Below are positions 25,011 to 33,389 of a stretch of DNA of 64,000 nucleotides, piece by piece. The position numbers were made by a program, and so were the translations under genes. The stretch lies in assembly GCF_016107395.1 (NCBI RefSeq), contig NZ_JAAIKO010000006.1, positions 62,001-126,000 on the forward strand, in the 5' to 3' direction. Source of the DNA: Streptomyces fildesensis (GTDB taxonomy: Bacteria; Actinomycetota; Actinomycetes; Streptomycetales; Streptomycetaceae). A model generated the notes under the pieces. It was not told the origin of the DNA, made no database searches, and saw only the letters and a list, made by a program, of their open reading frames with translations. The stretch's first letter is position 1; every line of letters starts with the position of its first letter.

Positions 25011-27485
25011 ATGCGAAGCCCGCACGCCGTACCGCAACAGCGCGCCGTAGCGCACCCGCGCACCTTACGAACCCTGCGAACGCCCCTGACCGTACTGCTC
25101 GTGCTCGTCATGGCGGCCTTCGCCGTCCTGCAGGCCCCGCCCGCCCACGCGGCGGTGAACACCGCGATCACGGTCGACGGGAACTCCGCCGGCCGGATCT
25201 TCGACGGAGTCGGAGCGATCAGCGGCGGCGGAGGCAACTCGCGGCTGCTGGCGGACTATCCGGAGCCGCAGCGCGGCCAGATCCTGGACTACCTGTTCAA
25301 GCCCGGTTACGGCGCGGCGCTGCAGATCTTCAAGGTCGAGATCGGCGGCGACACCAACTCCACCGACGGCGCCGAGCCCAGCCATGAGCACACCCGCGGC
25401 ACCGTCGACTGCGGTACCGGGTACGAGTGGTGGCTGATGGAACAGGCCAAGGCCCGCAATCCCGCGGTGAAGCTGTACGGGCTCGCCTGGGGCGCGCCCG
25501 GCTGGATCGGCAACGGCAACTTCTGGTCCCAGGACATGATCGACTACCTGATCGCCTGGATGGGCTGCGCCACCCAGCACGGACTCCGGATCGACTACCT
25601 GGGCGGCTGGAACGAGCGCGGCTACAACAAGGCCTGGTACGAGAATCTGCACGCGACCCTCGCCGCGAAGGGATACGGATCGACGAAGATCGTCGGCGCG
25701 GACTCCGACTGGTCGGTCGCCGGGGACATCCGCGGCGACGCGGCCTTCGCCGCCTCCGTGGACATCGTCGGCGCGCACTACCCCTGCGGCTACATGTCCG
25801 CCATGACGTCCTGCTCCACCACCTCCGACGCCCTGGCGACCGGAAAGCAGCTGTGGGCGAGCGAGAACGGCTCGGAGGACTACAACACCGGTGGCGCGCC
25901 CATCGCCCGTGCCATCAACAGGGGTTATCTGGACGCCAAGTTCTCCGCGTTCATCAACTGGCCGCTGGCCGCCGCGCTCTACCAGAACCTCCCGTACAAC
26001 ACCGACGGCATGCTGACCGCCACCCAGCCCTGGTCGGGTACGTACAGCGTCGGAAAGAGCACCTGGGCCACCGCGCACACCACCCAGTTCACCCAGCCGG
26101 GGTGGCAGTACCTGGATTCCGGCAGTGGCTACCTGGGCGGCGACCGGGCCAACGGCAGCTATGTCAGCTACAAGTCACCGGGAAAGACCGCCTGGAGCAC
26201 CGTCATCGAGACCCTCGACGCCACGGCCGCGCAGACCGTCAGCCTCAAGACCGCCGGAGGACTGCCCGGCGGCACGGTGCACGTCTGGTCCAGCGACTTC
26301 GCCTCCGGCCGGCAGAGCGACTACCTCGTGCACACCGCCGACCTCACACCCGTCAACGGCGCCTACCAGCTGACCCTGCAGCCGGGCCGGGTGTACTCGG
26401 TGACCACCACTGCAGGACAGGGCGCCGGAACAGCCGCCTCACCCACCCGCGGGCTGCTCGCACTGCCCTACTCCGACGACTTCCAGTCCACCCGGCACGG
26501 CGGCGAGGCCCGGTACCTGGCCGACATGAACGGCTCCTTCGAGGGCGCGGCCTGCGGCGCGGGCCGCACGGGCACCTGCGTACGGCAGATGGCCACGACG
26601 ACCCCCATCGCCTGGGACAGCGGCAGTGACCCGTACGCGACCCTCGGCGACCTGAGCTGGTCCGACTACACCGTGTCGGCCGACGCGATGCTCGAACAGG
26701 CGGGCGCGGTCCAGCTGATGGGCCGGGTCGGCACCCAGAAGGGCTTCTCCCCGGGCAGCATCAACGCCTACTACCTCAAACTCACCAACACCGGGGCCTG
26801 GTCCATCCTGCGCAACAGCGCCACCGGAGCGGTCACCACCCTCGCCTCCGGCACCGTCGCCGCGCCCGGCACCGGCAGCTGGCACCGGCTCGCCCTCACC
26901 TTCGCCGGCCGCACCATCACCGCGACCATCGACGGCACGAAGGCCGGCTCCGTCACCGACGACTCCTACGGGGCGGGTCAGGTCGGTATCGGCACCGCCG
27001 GGTACGTGGCCGCACAGTTCGACAACCTCAGCGTGACGCCCGGCTCCCCGGCCGCCGTGTCGGGTACGTACACGCTGGTCAACCGCAACAGCGGCAAGGC
27101 GCTCGACGCGGCCGAGCAGGGCACTGCCGACGGCACGCCCATCATCCAGTGGACCCGCAACGGCGGCGGCAACCAGCAGTGGAAGATCACTCCGGCCGCG
27201 GGCGGCTACTACACCGTCACCGGAGTGGCCAGCGGCAAAGCGCTCGACGTACCGGGCGCCGCCAAGGTCGCCGGGACGCAACTCGACCTGTGGACGTCCA
27301 ACGGGGGCGCCCACCAGCAATGGCTGATCGTCCCCAGCGGTGGCGGCTACTACACGCTGGAGGGCCGCGACAGCGGCCAGCTCGCCGACGTCAGCGGTGC
27401 GTCCACCGCCGACCAGGCGCCGGTCGACCAGTGGCCGGCCAACGGCGGCAGCAACCAGCAGTGGCAGCTGGTGCCCGTCTCCTGA
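25011..27485 (+). CDS. Secreted GH59 galactocerebrosidase-like enzyme with C-terminal ricin-B lectin
   Basis: 824 residues. Signal peptide to about residue 48 (VLLVLVMAAFAVLQAPPAHA). The GH59 start is RIFDGVGAISGGGGNSRLL. The acid/base Glu is near 202 (GGWNERGYNKAWY) and the nucleophile Glu near 285 (LWASENGSEDYNTG). A jelly-roll domain spans about 490-680, and a ricin-B-like CBM13 repeat (GNQQWKITP, HQQWLIVP, NQQWQLVP) closes the protein. GH59 enzymes cleave beta-galactosides such as galactosylceramide; bacterial members may act on galactans. It is preceded by AAGGAG and stands alone. Confidence 0.88.
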   Translation: MRSPHAVPQQRAVAHPRTLRTLRTPLTVLLVLVMAAFAVLQAPPAHAAVNTAITVDGNSAGRIFDGVGAISGGGGNSRLLADYPEPQRGQILDYLFKPGYGAALQIFKVEIGGDTNSTDGAEPSHEHTRGTVDCGTGYEWWLMEQAKARNPAVKLYGLAWGAPGWIGNGNFWSQDMIDYLIAWMGCATQHGLRIDYLGGWNERGYNKAWYENLHATLAAKGYGSTKIVGADSDWSVAGDIRGDAAFAASVDIVGAHYPCGYMSAMTSCSTTSDALATGKQLWASENGSEDYNTGGAPIARAINRGYLDAKFSAFINWPLAAALYQNLPYNTDGMLTATQPWSGTYSVGKSTWATAHTTQFTQPGWQYLDSGSGYLGGDRANGSYVSYKSPGKTAWSTVIETLDATAAQTVSLKTAGGLPGGTVHVWSSDFASGRQSDYLVHTADLTPVNGAYQLTLQPGRVYSVTTTAGQGAGTAASPTRGLLALPYSDDFQSTRHGGEARYLADMNGSFEGAACGAGRTGTCVRQMATTTPIAWDSGSDPYATLGDLSWSDYTVSADAMLEQAGAVQLMGRVGTQKGFSPGSINAYYLKLTNTGAWSILRNSATGAVTTLASGTVAAPGTGSWHRLALTFAGRTITATIDGTKAGSVTDDSYGAGQVGIGTAGYVAAQFDNLSVTPGSPAAVSGTYTLVNRNSGKALDAAEQGTADGTPIIQWTRNGGGNQQWKITPAAGGYYTVTGVASGKALDVPGAAKVAGTQLDLWTSNGGAHQQWLIVPSGGGYYTLEGRDSGQLADVSGASTADQAPVDQWPANGGSNQQWQLVPVS

Positions 27486-27679
27486 TCCGTTCCGGCCCTT
27501 CGCCGTGCCTCCGGGGCGGCCGGTCCAGACCCTGCCAGTGGTAGGAACCGCGCTGGTACGTGCCGCATGCGTACGCAGTACAGGGGGCTGGGTCGGCCGC
27601 CCCGGGCGGCGAAGTATTCCTTCCGGGAGCCCGCGGCACGATCGGTGCGGCGGGCCCGGTATCCGGAGGGAACGGGACG

Positions 27680-29134
27680 ATGGCGATTGTCGAAGGGGTG
27701 CCGGCCGGCGTGGAGGCGCCGGTCGGCGGGTCCGTACGGGAGTCCGTGCCCGACCGGATGACGGGCCGGCTGCGGCTGGTCCTGGTGGTGCTGCTGGTCG
27801 CGCAGTTCATGCTGGCCGTGGACTTCTCGATTCTCAATGTGGCGCTGCCGGTGGTCGGCCAGGGGCTCGGGTTCCCGCTGGCGGACCTGCAGTGGATCGG
27901 TACGTCGTTCGCGCTGGCCGCCGCGGGGTTCACGCTGCTGTTCGGCCGGATCGCCGACATCGTCGGCCGCCGCCGGCTGTTCCTCGCCGGGCTGGCGGTG
28001 CTGGGGGTCTCCTCGCTGGTCGGCGGGCTGGCGGTCAGCCCTGGCATGCTGCTGGCCGCCCGGGTCGCCCAGGGGCTGGCGACCGCGGCCGTCACCCCGG
28101 CCGGGCTGTCGCTGCTGACCTCTTCCTTTCCCGAGGGCCCGCTCCGCGACAAGGCGCTCGGTCTCAACGGCGCTCTGATGTCGGCCGGCTTCACCGCCGG
28201 CGCGGTCCTCGGCGGTGTACTGACCGACCTGCTCTCCTGGCGCTGGGCGTTCTTCGTCAACGTGCCGGTCGCCGTCGCGGTGCTGATCGTGGCCCCGCTG
28301 GTGATCAAGGAGACCCGCCCGGCGGTCCGCCCGCGGCTGGACGTACCCGGCGCGATCGCGGTCACCCTCGGCCTGCTCGCCCTGGTCCTCGGGCTGACCA
28401 CCGCAGGGGAGAAGGGGTGGGGCGACCCGGTGGCTCTGGTCTCCCTGGCGACCGGCGCCGTACTGCTCGTCGTGTTCTACCTCGTCGAGAAGGGCGCGTC
28501 CGCTCCTCTGGTGCCGGTGGCGATGCTGCGGCGCCGCACCGTGATCTGGGGCAACGTCGCGGGCCTCATCGCCTTCGTCACCGAGACCTCGCTGGTCTTC
28601 CTCATGACCCTCTATCTGCAGAAAGTGCTCGGCTTCTCCCCGCTGGCGGCGGGTCTCTCCTTCGGTGTGCTGGGCCTGGGCACCGTCGCCGGCGGTCTGG
28701 TCGCGGCCCGGGTGATCGGCCGGATCGGCACCAGGGCCACCCTCGTGACCGGTGGTGTCGTCCAGGCCGTGGCGACGGTGGCGCTGGTCGCGCTGGGCGA
28801 CGACCGCGGCTGGATGGCGCTGCTGCTGGCCGGCACCTTCCTCGGCGGGATCGGCAACATGCTGGTGATCGTCGGCTTCATGGTCACCGCCACCTCCGGC
28901 AACCCCGACGCCGAGCAGGGCATGGCGACCGGGCTGGCCACCATGACCCAGCAGGTCGGCATCACCATGGGCGCCCCGGTCATGAGCGCCATCGCCACCG
29001 CCGGGATCACCGTCTCGTCCGGCACGGGCGCGGTGCTGGACGGCATCGGGAACGCGGTCCTGGTGAACGCGGCCCTCGCGCTGGCCGGAGCGGTCCTCGC
29101 GGCCCTGTTCCTGAGCGGCACACGGCGGACGTGA
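27680..29134 (+). CDS. DHA2-family MFS drug exporter (EmrB/QacA type)
   Basis: 484 residues, about 14 hydrophobic segments. Diagnostic motifs are AVDFSILNVALPVVGQGLGF at segment 1, GRIADIVGRRRLF in loop 2-3, and the antiporter motif around AGFTAGAVLGGVLTDLLSWR. These exporters use the proton gradient to expel drugs or metabolites. A GGAGGGAACGGGACG ribosome site fixes the ATG at 27680. No TetR/MarR gene lies beside it. A hairpin terminator follows at 29202. Confidence 0.87.
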   Translation: MAIVEGVPAGVEAPVGGSVRESVPDRMTGRLRLVLVVLLVAQFMLAVDFSILNVALPVVGQGLGFPLADLQWIGTSFALAAAGFTLLFGRIADIVGRRRLFLAGLAVLGVSSLVGGLAVSPGMLLAARVAQGLATAAVTPAGLSLLTSSFPEGPLRDKALGLNGALMSAGFTAGAVLGGVLTDLLSWRWAFFVNVPVAVAVLIVAPLVIKETRPAVRPRLDVPGAIAVTLGLLALVLGLTTAGEKGWGDPVALVSLATGAVLLVVFYLVEKGASAPLVPVAMLRRRTVIWGNVAGLIAFVTETSLVFLMTLYLQKVLGFSPLAAGLSFGVLGLGTVAGGLVAARVIGRIGTRATLVTGGVVQAVATVALVALGDDRGWMALLLAGTFLGGIGNMLVIVGFMVTATSGNPDAEQGMATGLATMTQQVGITMGAPVMSAIATAGITVSSGTGAVLDGIGNAVLVNAALALAGAVLAALFLSGTRRT

Positions 29135-29201
29135 CGCGGGTCTCACACCCCATTCCGGCGGTGTGCCACAAGGGCGCCGCGCACCCGGGTCGCCGCCGGA
29201 A

Positions 29202-29228
29202 GGCCCGCATCCGCCATGGATGCGGGCC
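29202..29228 (+). terminator. Hairpin terminator after the exporter
   Basis: GGCCCGCATCC pairs perfectly with GGATGCGGGCC around a GCCAT loop. It isolates the exporter from the cold-shock gene, whose promoter region (GTGCTATCGTAGATC) begins immediately after. Confidence 0.7.
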
Positions 29229-29279
29229 ACGTGCTATCGTAGATCTCAGTTGCAGTTGTGGTACCCATGAAACTTTGTG

Positions 29280-29319
29280 TGCACCTGACGGTTACATCCC
29301 TCAGGTGCATTTTGTTTTT
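29280..29319 (+). promoter_or_regulatory. Terminator-like hairpin plus U-tract in the cold-shock leader
   Basis: TGCACCTGA pairs with TCAGGTGCA (9 bp, 12-nt loop) and is followed by TTTTGTTTTT. Long T-runs are rare in this genome. The element lies about 90 nt upstream of the csp start and inside its probable leader, so it looks like a transcription attenuator, or the end of a short leader RNA. Confidence 0.6.
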
Positions 29320-29353
29320 CCGGTCATCTCCGGATGGGCTCATTGCGGCGACG

Positions 29354-29378
29354 CGGAACACGTGAAGTGCGTGTTCCG
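29354..29378 (+). promoter_or_regulatory. Second leader hairpin before csp
   Basis: CGGAACACG and CGTGTTCCG form a 9-bp stem with loop TGAAGTG, 17 nt before the AGAGGAGA ribosome site. It could expose or hide the ribosome site with temperature. Confidence 0.5.
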
Positions 29379-29407
29379 GCTGTGCCCCCTATCAGAGGAG
29401 ATTTGAC

Positions 29408-29611
29408 ATGGCTACTGGCACCGTGAAGTGGTTCAACGCGGAAAAGGGCTTCGGCTTCATCGAGCAGGACGGCGGCGGCGCTGACGTCTTCGCCCACTAC
29501 TCGAACATCGCCGCCCAGGGCTTCCGTGAGCTCCAGGAAGGCCAGAAGGTCTCCTTCGACGTCACGCAGGGCCAGAAGGGCCCGCAGGCCGAGAACATCG
29601 TTCCCGCCTGA
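29408..29611 (+). CDS. Cold-shock protein (CspA family)
   Basis: 67 residues, the standard length. RNP1 is KGFGFIE and RNP2 is DVFAHYSN; the N-terminus [20 protein letters not shown] is typical of actinobacterial CspA-type proteins. It binds single-stranded RNA and DNA and melts secondary structure. It is monocistronic, framed by terminators at 29202 and 29628, with a long structured leader. A DEAD-box helicase follows, as expected for a cold-response neighbourhood. Confidence 0.93.
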   Translation: MATGTVKWFNAEKGFGFIEQDGGGADVFAHYSNIAAQGFRELQEGQKVSFDVTQGQKGPQAENIVPA

Positions 29612-29627
29612 CGCTGACAAGAGCTGA

Positions 29628-29661
29628 GCCAGGGCCCGCACCTCACGGTGCGGGCCCTGGC
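29628..29661 (+). terminator. Strong hairpin terminator after csp
   Basis: GCCAGGGCCCGCACC pairs perfectly with its complement (15 bp) around TCAC, 17 bp after the csp stop. Confidence 0.75.
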
Positions 29662-29761
29662 CGTTGCCCGGACTCCGTAGGACCTCCCGGGCACCATTCA
29701 CCACACGGACCTCATCGGTCCGGTATTCCGGCCGCCACTTCTCAGTAGGCGCCGTTTTCAT

Positions 29762-29797
29762 CGGAGTTCACCGCGCGGATATTTCCGCCGAACTCCG
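29762..29797 (+). promoter_or_regulatory. Composite inverted repeat in the helicase leader
   Basis: Outer arms CGGAGTTC/GAACTCCG enclose an inner stem GCGGA/TCCGC with loop TATT. It lies about 100 bp before the DEAD-box start in a T-rich leader (29700-29895), suggesting a structured 5' untranslated region like those of cold-induced genes. Confidence 0.45.
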
Positions 29798-29894
29798 CAT
29801 TCGTCATTTGCTTCGGTTCGTTTCTTGCGATTCCTTGCGCGGCTGCCGGCCGCCGGGACTTCCTCGACACGCGCCGCCTCGAGGAAGGTTCCGC

Positions 29895-31433
29895 ATGAAC
29901 CGCACCACGCGCTCGAACAGCCCCTACTCCCGCAGCAGCCGCACCGGCGGCTCGGGCAGTGGCGGCAGCTACAGCAGCCGCTCCGCGGGCTCGGGCAACA
30001 ACACCGCCGGTTTCACCGGCCGCTCCCGCTCGCAGTCCCCGAACCGCTCCGGCGGTTCCGGACGCCGGCCGGCCGCGCTGCAGGGCGAGTTCGCCCTGCC
30101 CGTCACCATCACCCCGGCGCTTCCCGCCGTCACCACCTTCGGCGCGCTGGACATGCCCGTCGAGGTGCTCAAGATGCTCACCAGCCTGGGCATGAACGAG
30201 CCGTTCCCGATCCAGGGCGCGACGCTGCCGAACTCGCTGGCCGGCCGTGACGTCCTCGGCCGGGGGCGTACCGGCTCCGGCAAGACCCTCGCGTTCGGTC
30301 TGGCGCTGCTCTGCCGCACCGCCGGACAGCGTGCCCAGCCCCGCCAGCCGCTCGCCCTGGTGCTGGTGCCGACCCGTGAGCTGGCCCAGCAGGTCACCGA
30401 CGCCCTGACCCCGTACGCCCGCTCGCTGCACCTGCGGCTGGCCACGGTCGTCGGCGGTATGTCGATCGGCCGCCAGGCCAGCGTGCTGCGCGGCGGCGCC
30501 GAGGTCGTCGTGGCGACGCCGGGCCGGCTCAAGGACCTGATCGACCGGGGTGACTGCCGGCTGGACCGGGTGGCCATCACGGTGCTCGACGAGGCCGACC
30601 AGATGGCGGACATGGGCTTCATGCCGCAGGTCACCGCGCTGCTCGACCAGGTGCGCACCGACGGCCAGCGGATGCTGTTCTCGGCCACCCTGGACCGCAA
30701 CGTCGACCAGCTGGTGCGCCAGTACCTGCACGACCCGGTGGTCCACTCGGTGGACCCGTCGGCCGGTGCGGTCACCACGATGGAGCACCACGTGCTGCAC
30801 GTGCACGGCGCCGACAAGCGCGCCACCACCACGGAGATCGCCGCCCGTGACGGCCGGGTGCTGATGTTCCTGGACACCAAGCACGCCGTCGACCTGCTGA
30901 CCCGCGAGCTGCTGGCCAGCGGTGTGCGCGCGGCCGCGCTGCACGGCGGCAAGTCGCAGCCGCAGCGCAACCGGACGCTGGAGCAGTTCAAGACCGGCCA
31001 CGTGACCGTGCTGGTGGCGACCAACGTCGCCGCCCGCGGTATCCACGTCGACAACCTGGACCTCGTCGTCAACGTCGACCCGCCGAGCGACCACAAGGAC
31101 TACCTGCACCGCGGCGGCCGTACCGCCCGCGCGGGGGAGTCCGGTGTGGTCGTCACGCTGGTGCTGCCGAACCAGCGCCGCGACATGACGCGTCTGATGG
31201 CCGACGCCGGCATCACGCCGAAGACGACCCAGGTCCGTTCCGGCGAGGCCGAGCTGACCCGGATCACCGGTGCCCAGGCCCCGTCCGGTGTTCCGGTCGT
31301 CATCACCTCCCCGGTGTCCGAGACCGCGAAGCGCAGTGCCGCCTCGACCCGCGGGCGCCGCAGCCGTACGGCCCAGGCTCGTCGCGCCGGTGCGCCGGAT
31401 CGTTCCTCCAGGCCCCGTACGACCGCCGTCTGA
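29895..31433 (+). CDS. DEAD-box RNA helicase
   Basis: 512 residues. An N-terminal Ser/Gly/Arg-rich tail (about 60 residues) precedes the helicase core. Motifs in order: Q motif EPFPIQGATLP, motif I GRTGSGKT, Ia PTRELAQQ, II VLDEADQMADMGF, III FSATLD, V TNVAARGIHV and VI HRGGRTARAGE. The C-terminus is again Arg/Ser-rich. It unwinds RNA duplexes and is likely to act in ribosome assembly and cold adaptation. GAGGAAGG precedes the ATG. A very strong terminator follows. Confidence 0.92.
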   Translation: MNRTTRSNSPYSRSSRTGGSGSGGSYSSRSAGSGNNTAGFTGRSRSQSPNRSGGSGRRPAALQGEFALPVTITPALPAVTTFGALDMPVEVLKMLTSLGMNEPFPIQGATLPNSLAGRDVLGRGRTGSGKTLAFGLALLCRTAGQRAQPRQPLALVLVPTRELAQQVTDALTPYARSLHLRLATVVGGMSIGRQASVLRGGAEVVVATPGRLKDLIDRGDCRLDRVAITVLDEADQMADMGFMPQVTALLDQVRTDGQRMLFSATLDRNVDQLVRQYLHDPVVHSVDPSAGAVTTMEHHVLHVHGADKRATTTEIAARDGRVLMFLDTKHAVDLLTRELLASGVRAAALHGGKSQPQRNRTLEQFKTGHVTVLVATNVAARGIHVDNLDLVVNVDPPSDHKDYLHRGGRTARAGESGVVVTLVLPNQRRDMTRLMADAGITPKTTQVRSGEAELTRITGAQAPSGVPVVITSPVSETAKRSAASTRGRRSRTAQARRAGAPDRSSRPRTTAV

Positions 31434-31470
31434 CCGTTGCCGGCCAACGGCCGGCAGCACCCCGAATACC

Positions 31471-31504
31471 GCCGGGCCCCACTGACGAGTGGGGCCCGGC
31501 TTTT
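31471..31504. terminator. Intrinsic terminator with T-run
   Basis: GCCGGGCCCCACT pairs perfectly with AGTGGGGCCCGGC (13 bp) around GACG, followed by TTTT. It ends the helicase transcript and may also serve the converging STAS gene. Confidence 0.85.
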
Positions 31505-31514
31505 CGTTGTCGCT

Positions 31515-31556
31515 GTCAGGCGGAAGGGCCGTCAGGCGGAGGCGTCGTCAGGCGGA
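31515..31556. repeat. Three GTCAGGCGGA repeats at 16-bp period
   Basis: GTCAGGCGGA starts at 31515, 31531 and 31547. The third copy covers the STAS stop codon. Probably slippage-derived and possibly without function. Confidence 0.6.
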
Positions 31557-31988
31557 CGCGTCGCCGGTGCGCGGCTCGGGCGGAGCGACCGGGAGCAGGG
31601 CTTCGCCCACCCCGTCGGCGAGCGTCAGGACCTGGTCCGCACCGGTCAGTTCGAGCGTGCGCAGCAGTTGCGGGCTGACGTCGGCGAGGACCAGGACGTC
31701 CCCGCGGTCCTGCAGCGTCTGCCGGATGGTGAGCAGCAGGCCCAGCCCGCGGGAGTCGCAGAAGGTGAGGCCGGCGCAGTCCAGTACCAGGCGGGACCGG
31801 CGGGTGTCGCCGTCCTGCTGGGCCGGCAGCTCGCCGTTCCCGGCCCGGCCGTCCTGCCGGGCCCGGAGCAGCTCGGCCACGGCGGTCGCCAGGACGTCCT
31901 CGCTGTCGAGGTCGAGCTCGCCCGCCAGCGCGAGTACGTCGACATCCCCCTGGCCGTGGCGTACGGGCCGCACCTGCAGCCGAGTCAT
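31548..31988 (-). CDS. STAS domain anti-sigma factor antagonist
   Basis: 146 residues. The STAS core reads DVDVLALAGELDLDSEDVL then LVLDCAGLTFCDSRGLGLLL, in which the Ser of CDSRGL is the usual phosphorylation site. A Gly/Gln/Asp-rich insert (about 45-65) separates helix 1 from the second strand. It should bind an RsbW-like kinase when dephosphorylated and free a sigma factor. It is not next to a kinase gene; its partner must be elsewhere or could be the product of 23060-23485. Confidence 0.85.
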   Translation of the reverse strand: MTRLQVRPVRHGQGDVDVLALAGELDLDSEDVLATAVAELLRARQDGRAGNGELPAQQDGDTRRSRLVLDCAGLTFCDSRGLGLLLTIRQTLQDRGDVLVLADVSPQLLRTLELTGADQVLTLADGVGEALLPVAPPEPRTGDASA

Positions 31989-32178
31989 GGTCGTCTCCCG
32001 AAGATCAAGATCGAGGAAATCTGGGTGTGCTCACGTCGCCCCCACCCCGCCTTGCCACGGGTCGGCCGACTCCGTGGCGAGGTAGCGCGAGGGAAGCGTA
32101 CCTGGCTTCCCGGCGTGCGTAAATCTGCCTCGGCCACGATAGACATTTCCCGATCGGGTTGTTAGGTTTTCTGACGTA

Positions 32179-32247
32179 ATGCAGGACGTCGGTGATCTCC
32201 GGCTGTCGCCTCCCCCGAGTGGGCTGTCCGCCGCAGAGGTGCAATGA
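32179..32247 (+). CDS. Possible 22-codon leader ORF coupled to the MerR gene
   Basis: ATG at 32179 opens a frame of 22 codons whose TGA overlaps the MerR start (ATGA). The peptide is MQDVGDLRLSPPPSGLSAAE and two more residues. No Shine-Dalgarno is visible, so it might be leaderless. The overlap is the only positive evidence; it could equally be chance. Confidence 0.3.
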   Translation: MQDVGDLRLSPPPSGLSAAEVQ

Positions 32248-32588
32248 CCCCCAGAACCCGTACGAACACGACCGACAGGTTCGACGACGACGACTACCCC
32301 GCCTACACCATGGGCCGGGCCGCGGAGATGATCGGCAGCACGCCCGCCTTCCTGCGGGCGCTGGGTGACGCGCGGCTGATCACCCCGCTGCGTTCGGAGG
32401 GCGGCCACCGCCGCTACTCGCGCTACCAGCTGCGCGTCGCCGCCCGCGCGCGCGAACTCGTCGACCAGGGCACGGCCATCGACACGGCCTGCCGCATCGT
32501 CATCCTGGAGGACCAGCTCGAGGAGGCCCTGCGCCTCAACGAGGAGCTGCGCCGCGGGGCCGGCGGCCCGCCGCCCGGGGACGACTGA
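32244..32588 (+). CDS. MerR family transcriptional regulator
   Basis: 114 residues. The MerR helix-turn-helix is YTMGRAAEMIGSTPAFLRAL then ARLITPLRSEGGHRRYSRYQ. A dimerisation helix (EDQLEEALRLNEELRR) follows. There is no Cys-rich effector domain, so it resembles HspR/BldC-like short members rather than metal sensors. It stands alone on the plus strand between the STAS gene and the 32670 gene. Target unknown. Confidence 0.85.
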   Translation: MTPRTRTNTTDRFDDDDYPAYTMGRAAEMIGSTPAFLRALGDARLITPLRSEGGHRRYSRYQLRVAARARELVDQGTAIDTACRIVILEDQLEEALRLNEELRRGAGGPPPGDD

Positions 32589-32669
32589 CCGTCCGGGCGG
32601 CGCATCCGGGCCGGACGGGGCGGTGCGGGCCCGTGCCACGACGGCGCCGGAGCGCCTAGGGTCGGTGCT

Positions 32670-33389
32670 GTGCTGAGCATCGTGGATGAACTGACCGGCC
32701 CTGGTCCGCTGCGGATCTGCGCCCATGCCCCACAGGACGGCGATCCGGGCGATCTGACCGGACTGCGGGTGCTCCTCGTCGCCGATGTGCTGGCGCGCGT
32801 CGTCGAGCTGCGCGGCAGGGCGGTGCTCATGGGGTGGACCGGACCGCAGGTGCCCTCCGCCGACGGGGCGGGCATCCGTCCGGCCGACGCCACCGGCACC
32901 CTCGAGGAGATCACCGAGACACTGGGCGGCCCACCGGTCGTGCACATCACCCATCGCGCCTACGAGGGCGCGGGCGGCGCCAGCCTCCGCGTCGGCGAGG
33001 CGAGCGCCACGGGTCCGGACCCGGTGGACGGGGACATGCTCGCCGTGCGCGTGCTGCTCCTCGGCCACCCGCACCACGAACCGATCGCCGTCACGTCCGA
33101 GGAGATCGCCGTGGCCGGCCGCCTGCTGGCCCGCTGGCGGCGAGCGGTGGCCGACTGGGCCGAGGAGCCGTCCAAGCCGATGGCCGCCGACCTGGTGCGA
33201 ACGGCCCGGGCCACGCTGGAGGACACCCTCGACACCTCCGAGGTGCTGCGGCTGCTGCGCGGGCTGGAGACGGCCGGTGAGGTACCGTCCGGCGCCAAGT
33301 TCGAGACCTTCGCGCATCTCGACCGGGTTCTCGGCCTGGAAGTCGTCCGCGAGATCGGCCGCCCGCGCTCCGCCGGGGCACCGGCATGA
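32670..33389 (+). CDS. Hypothetical protein resembling a degenerate cysteinyl-tRNA synthetase/MshC
   Basis: 239 residues, GTG start. The N-terminal region LRVLLVADVLARVVELRGRA occupies the place of the Rossmann helix after HIGH in CysRS/MshC, and the C-terminus (LVRTARATLEDTL to HLDRVLGLEVV) resembles the CysRS anticodon-proximal helix bundle. The zinc ligands, HIGH and KMSKS motifs are absent, so aminoacylation is not expected. It overlaps sixA by ATGA. The CysRS relation is my inference from pattern only. Confidence 0.6.
   Translation: MLSIVDELTGPGPLRICAHAPQDGDPGDLTGLRVLLVADVLARVVELRGRAVLMGWTGPQVPSADGAGIRPADATGTLEEITETLGGPPVVHITHRAYEGAGGASLRVGEASATGPDPVDGDMLAVRVLLLGHPHHEPIAVTSEEIAVAGRLLARWRRAVADWAEEPSKPMAADLVRTARATLEDTLDTSEVLRLLRGLETAGEVPSGAKFETFAHLDRVLGLEVVREIGRPRSAGAPA

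Noticed and set aside
27350..29230. A 626-codon minus-strand frame across the exporter and the end of GH59.
   Set aside because: Arg/Gln/His-rich composition and no motifs; the plus strand encodes two clear families.
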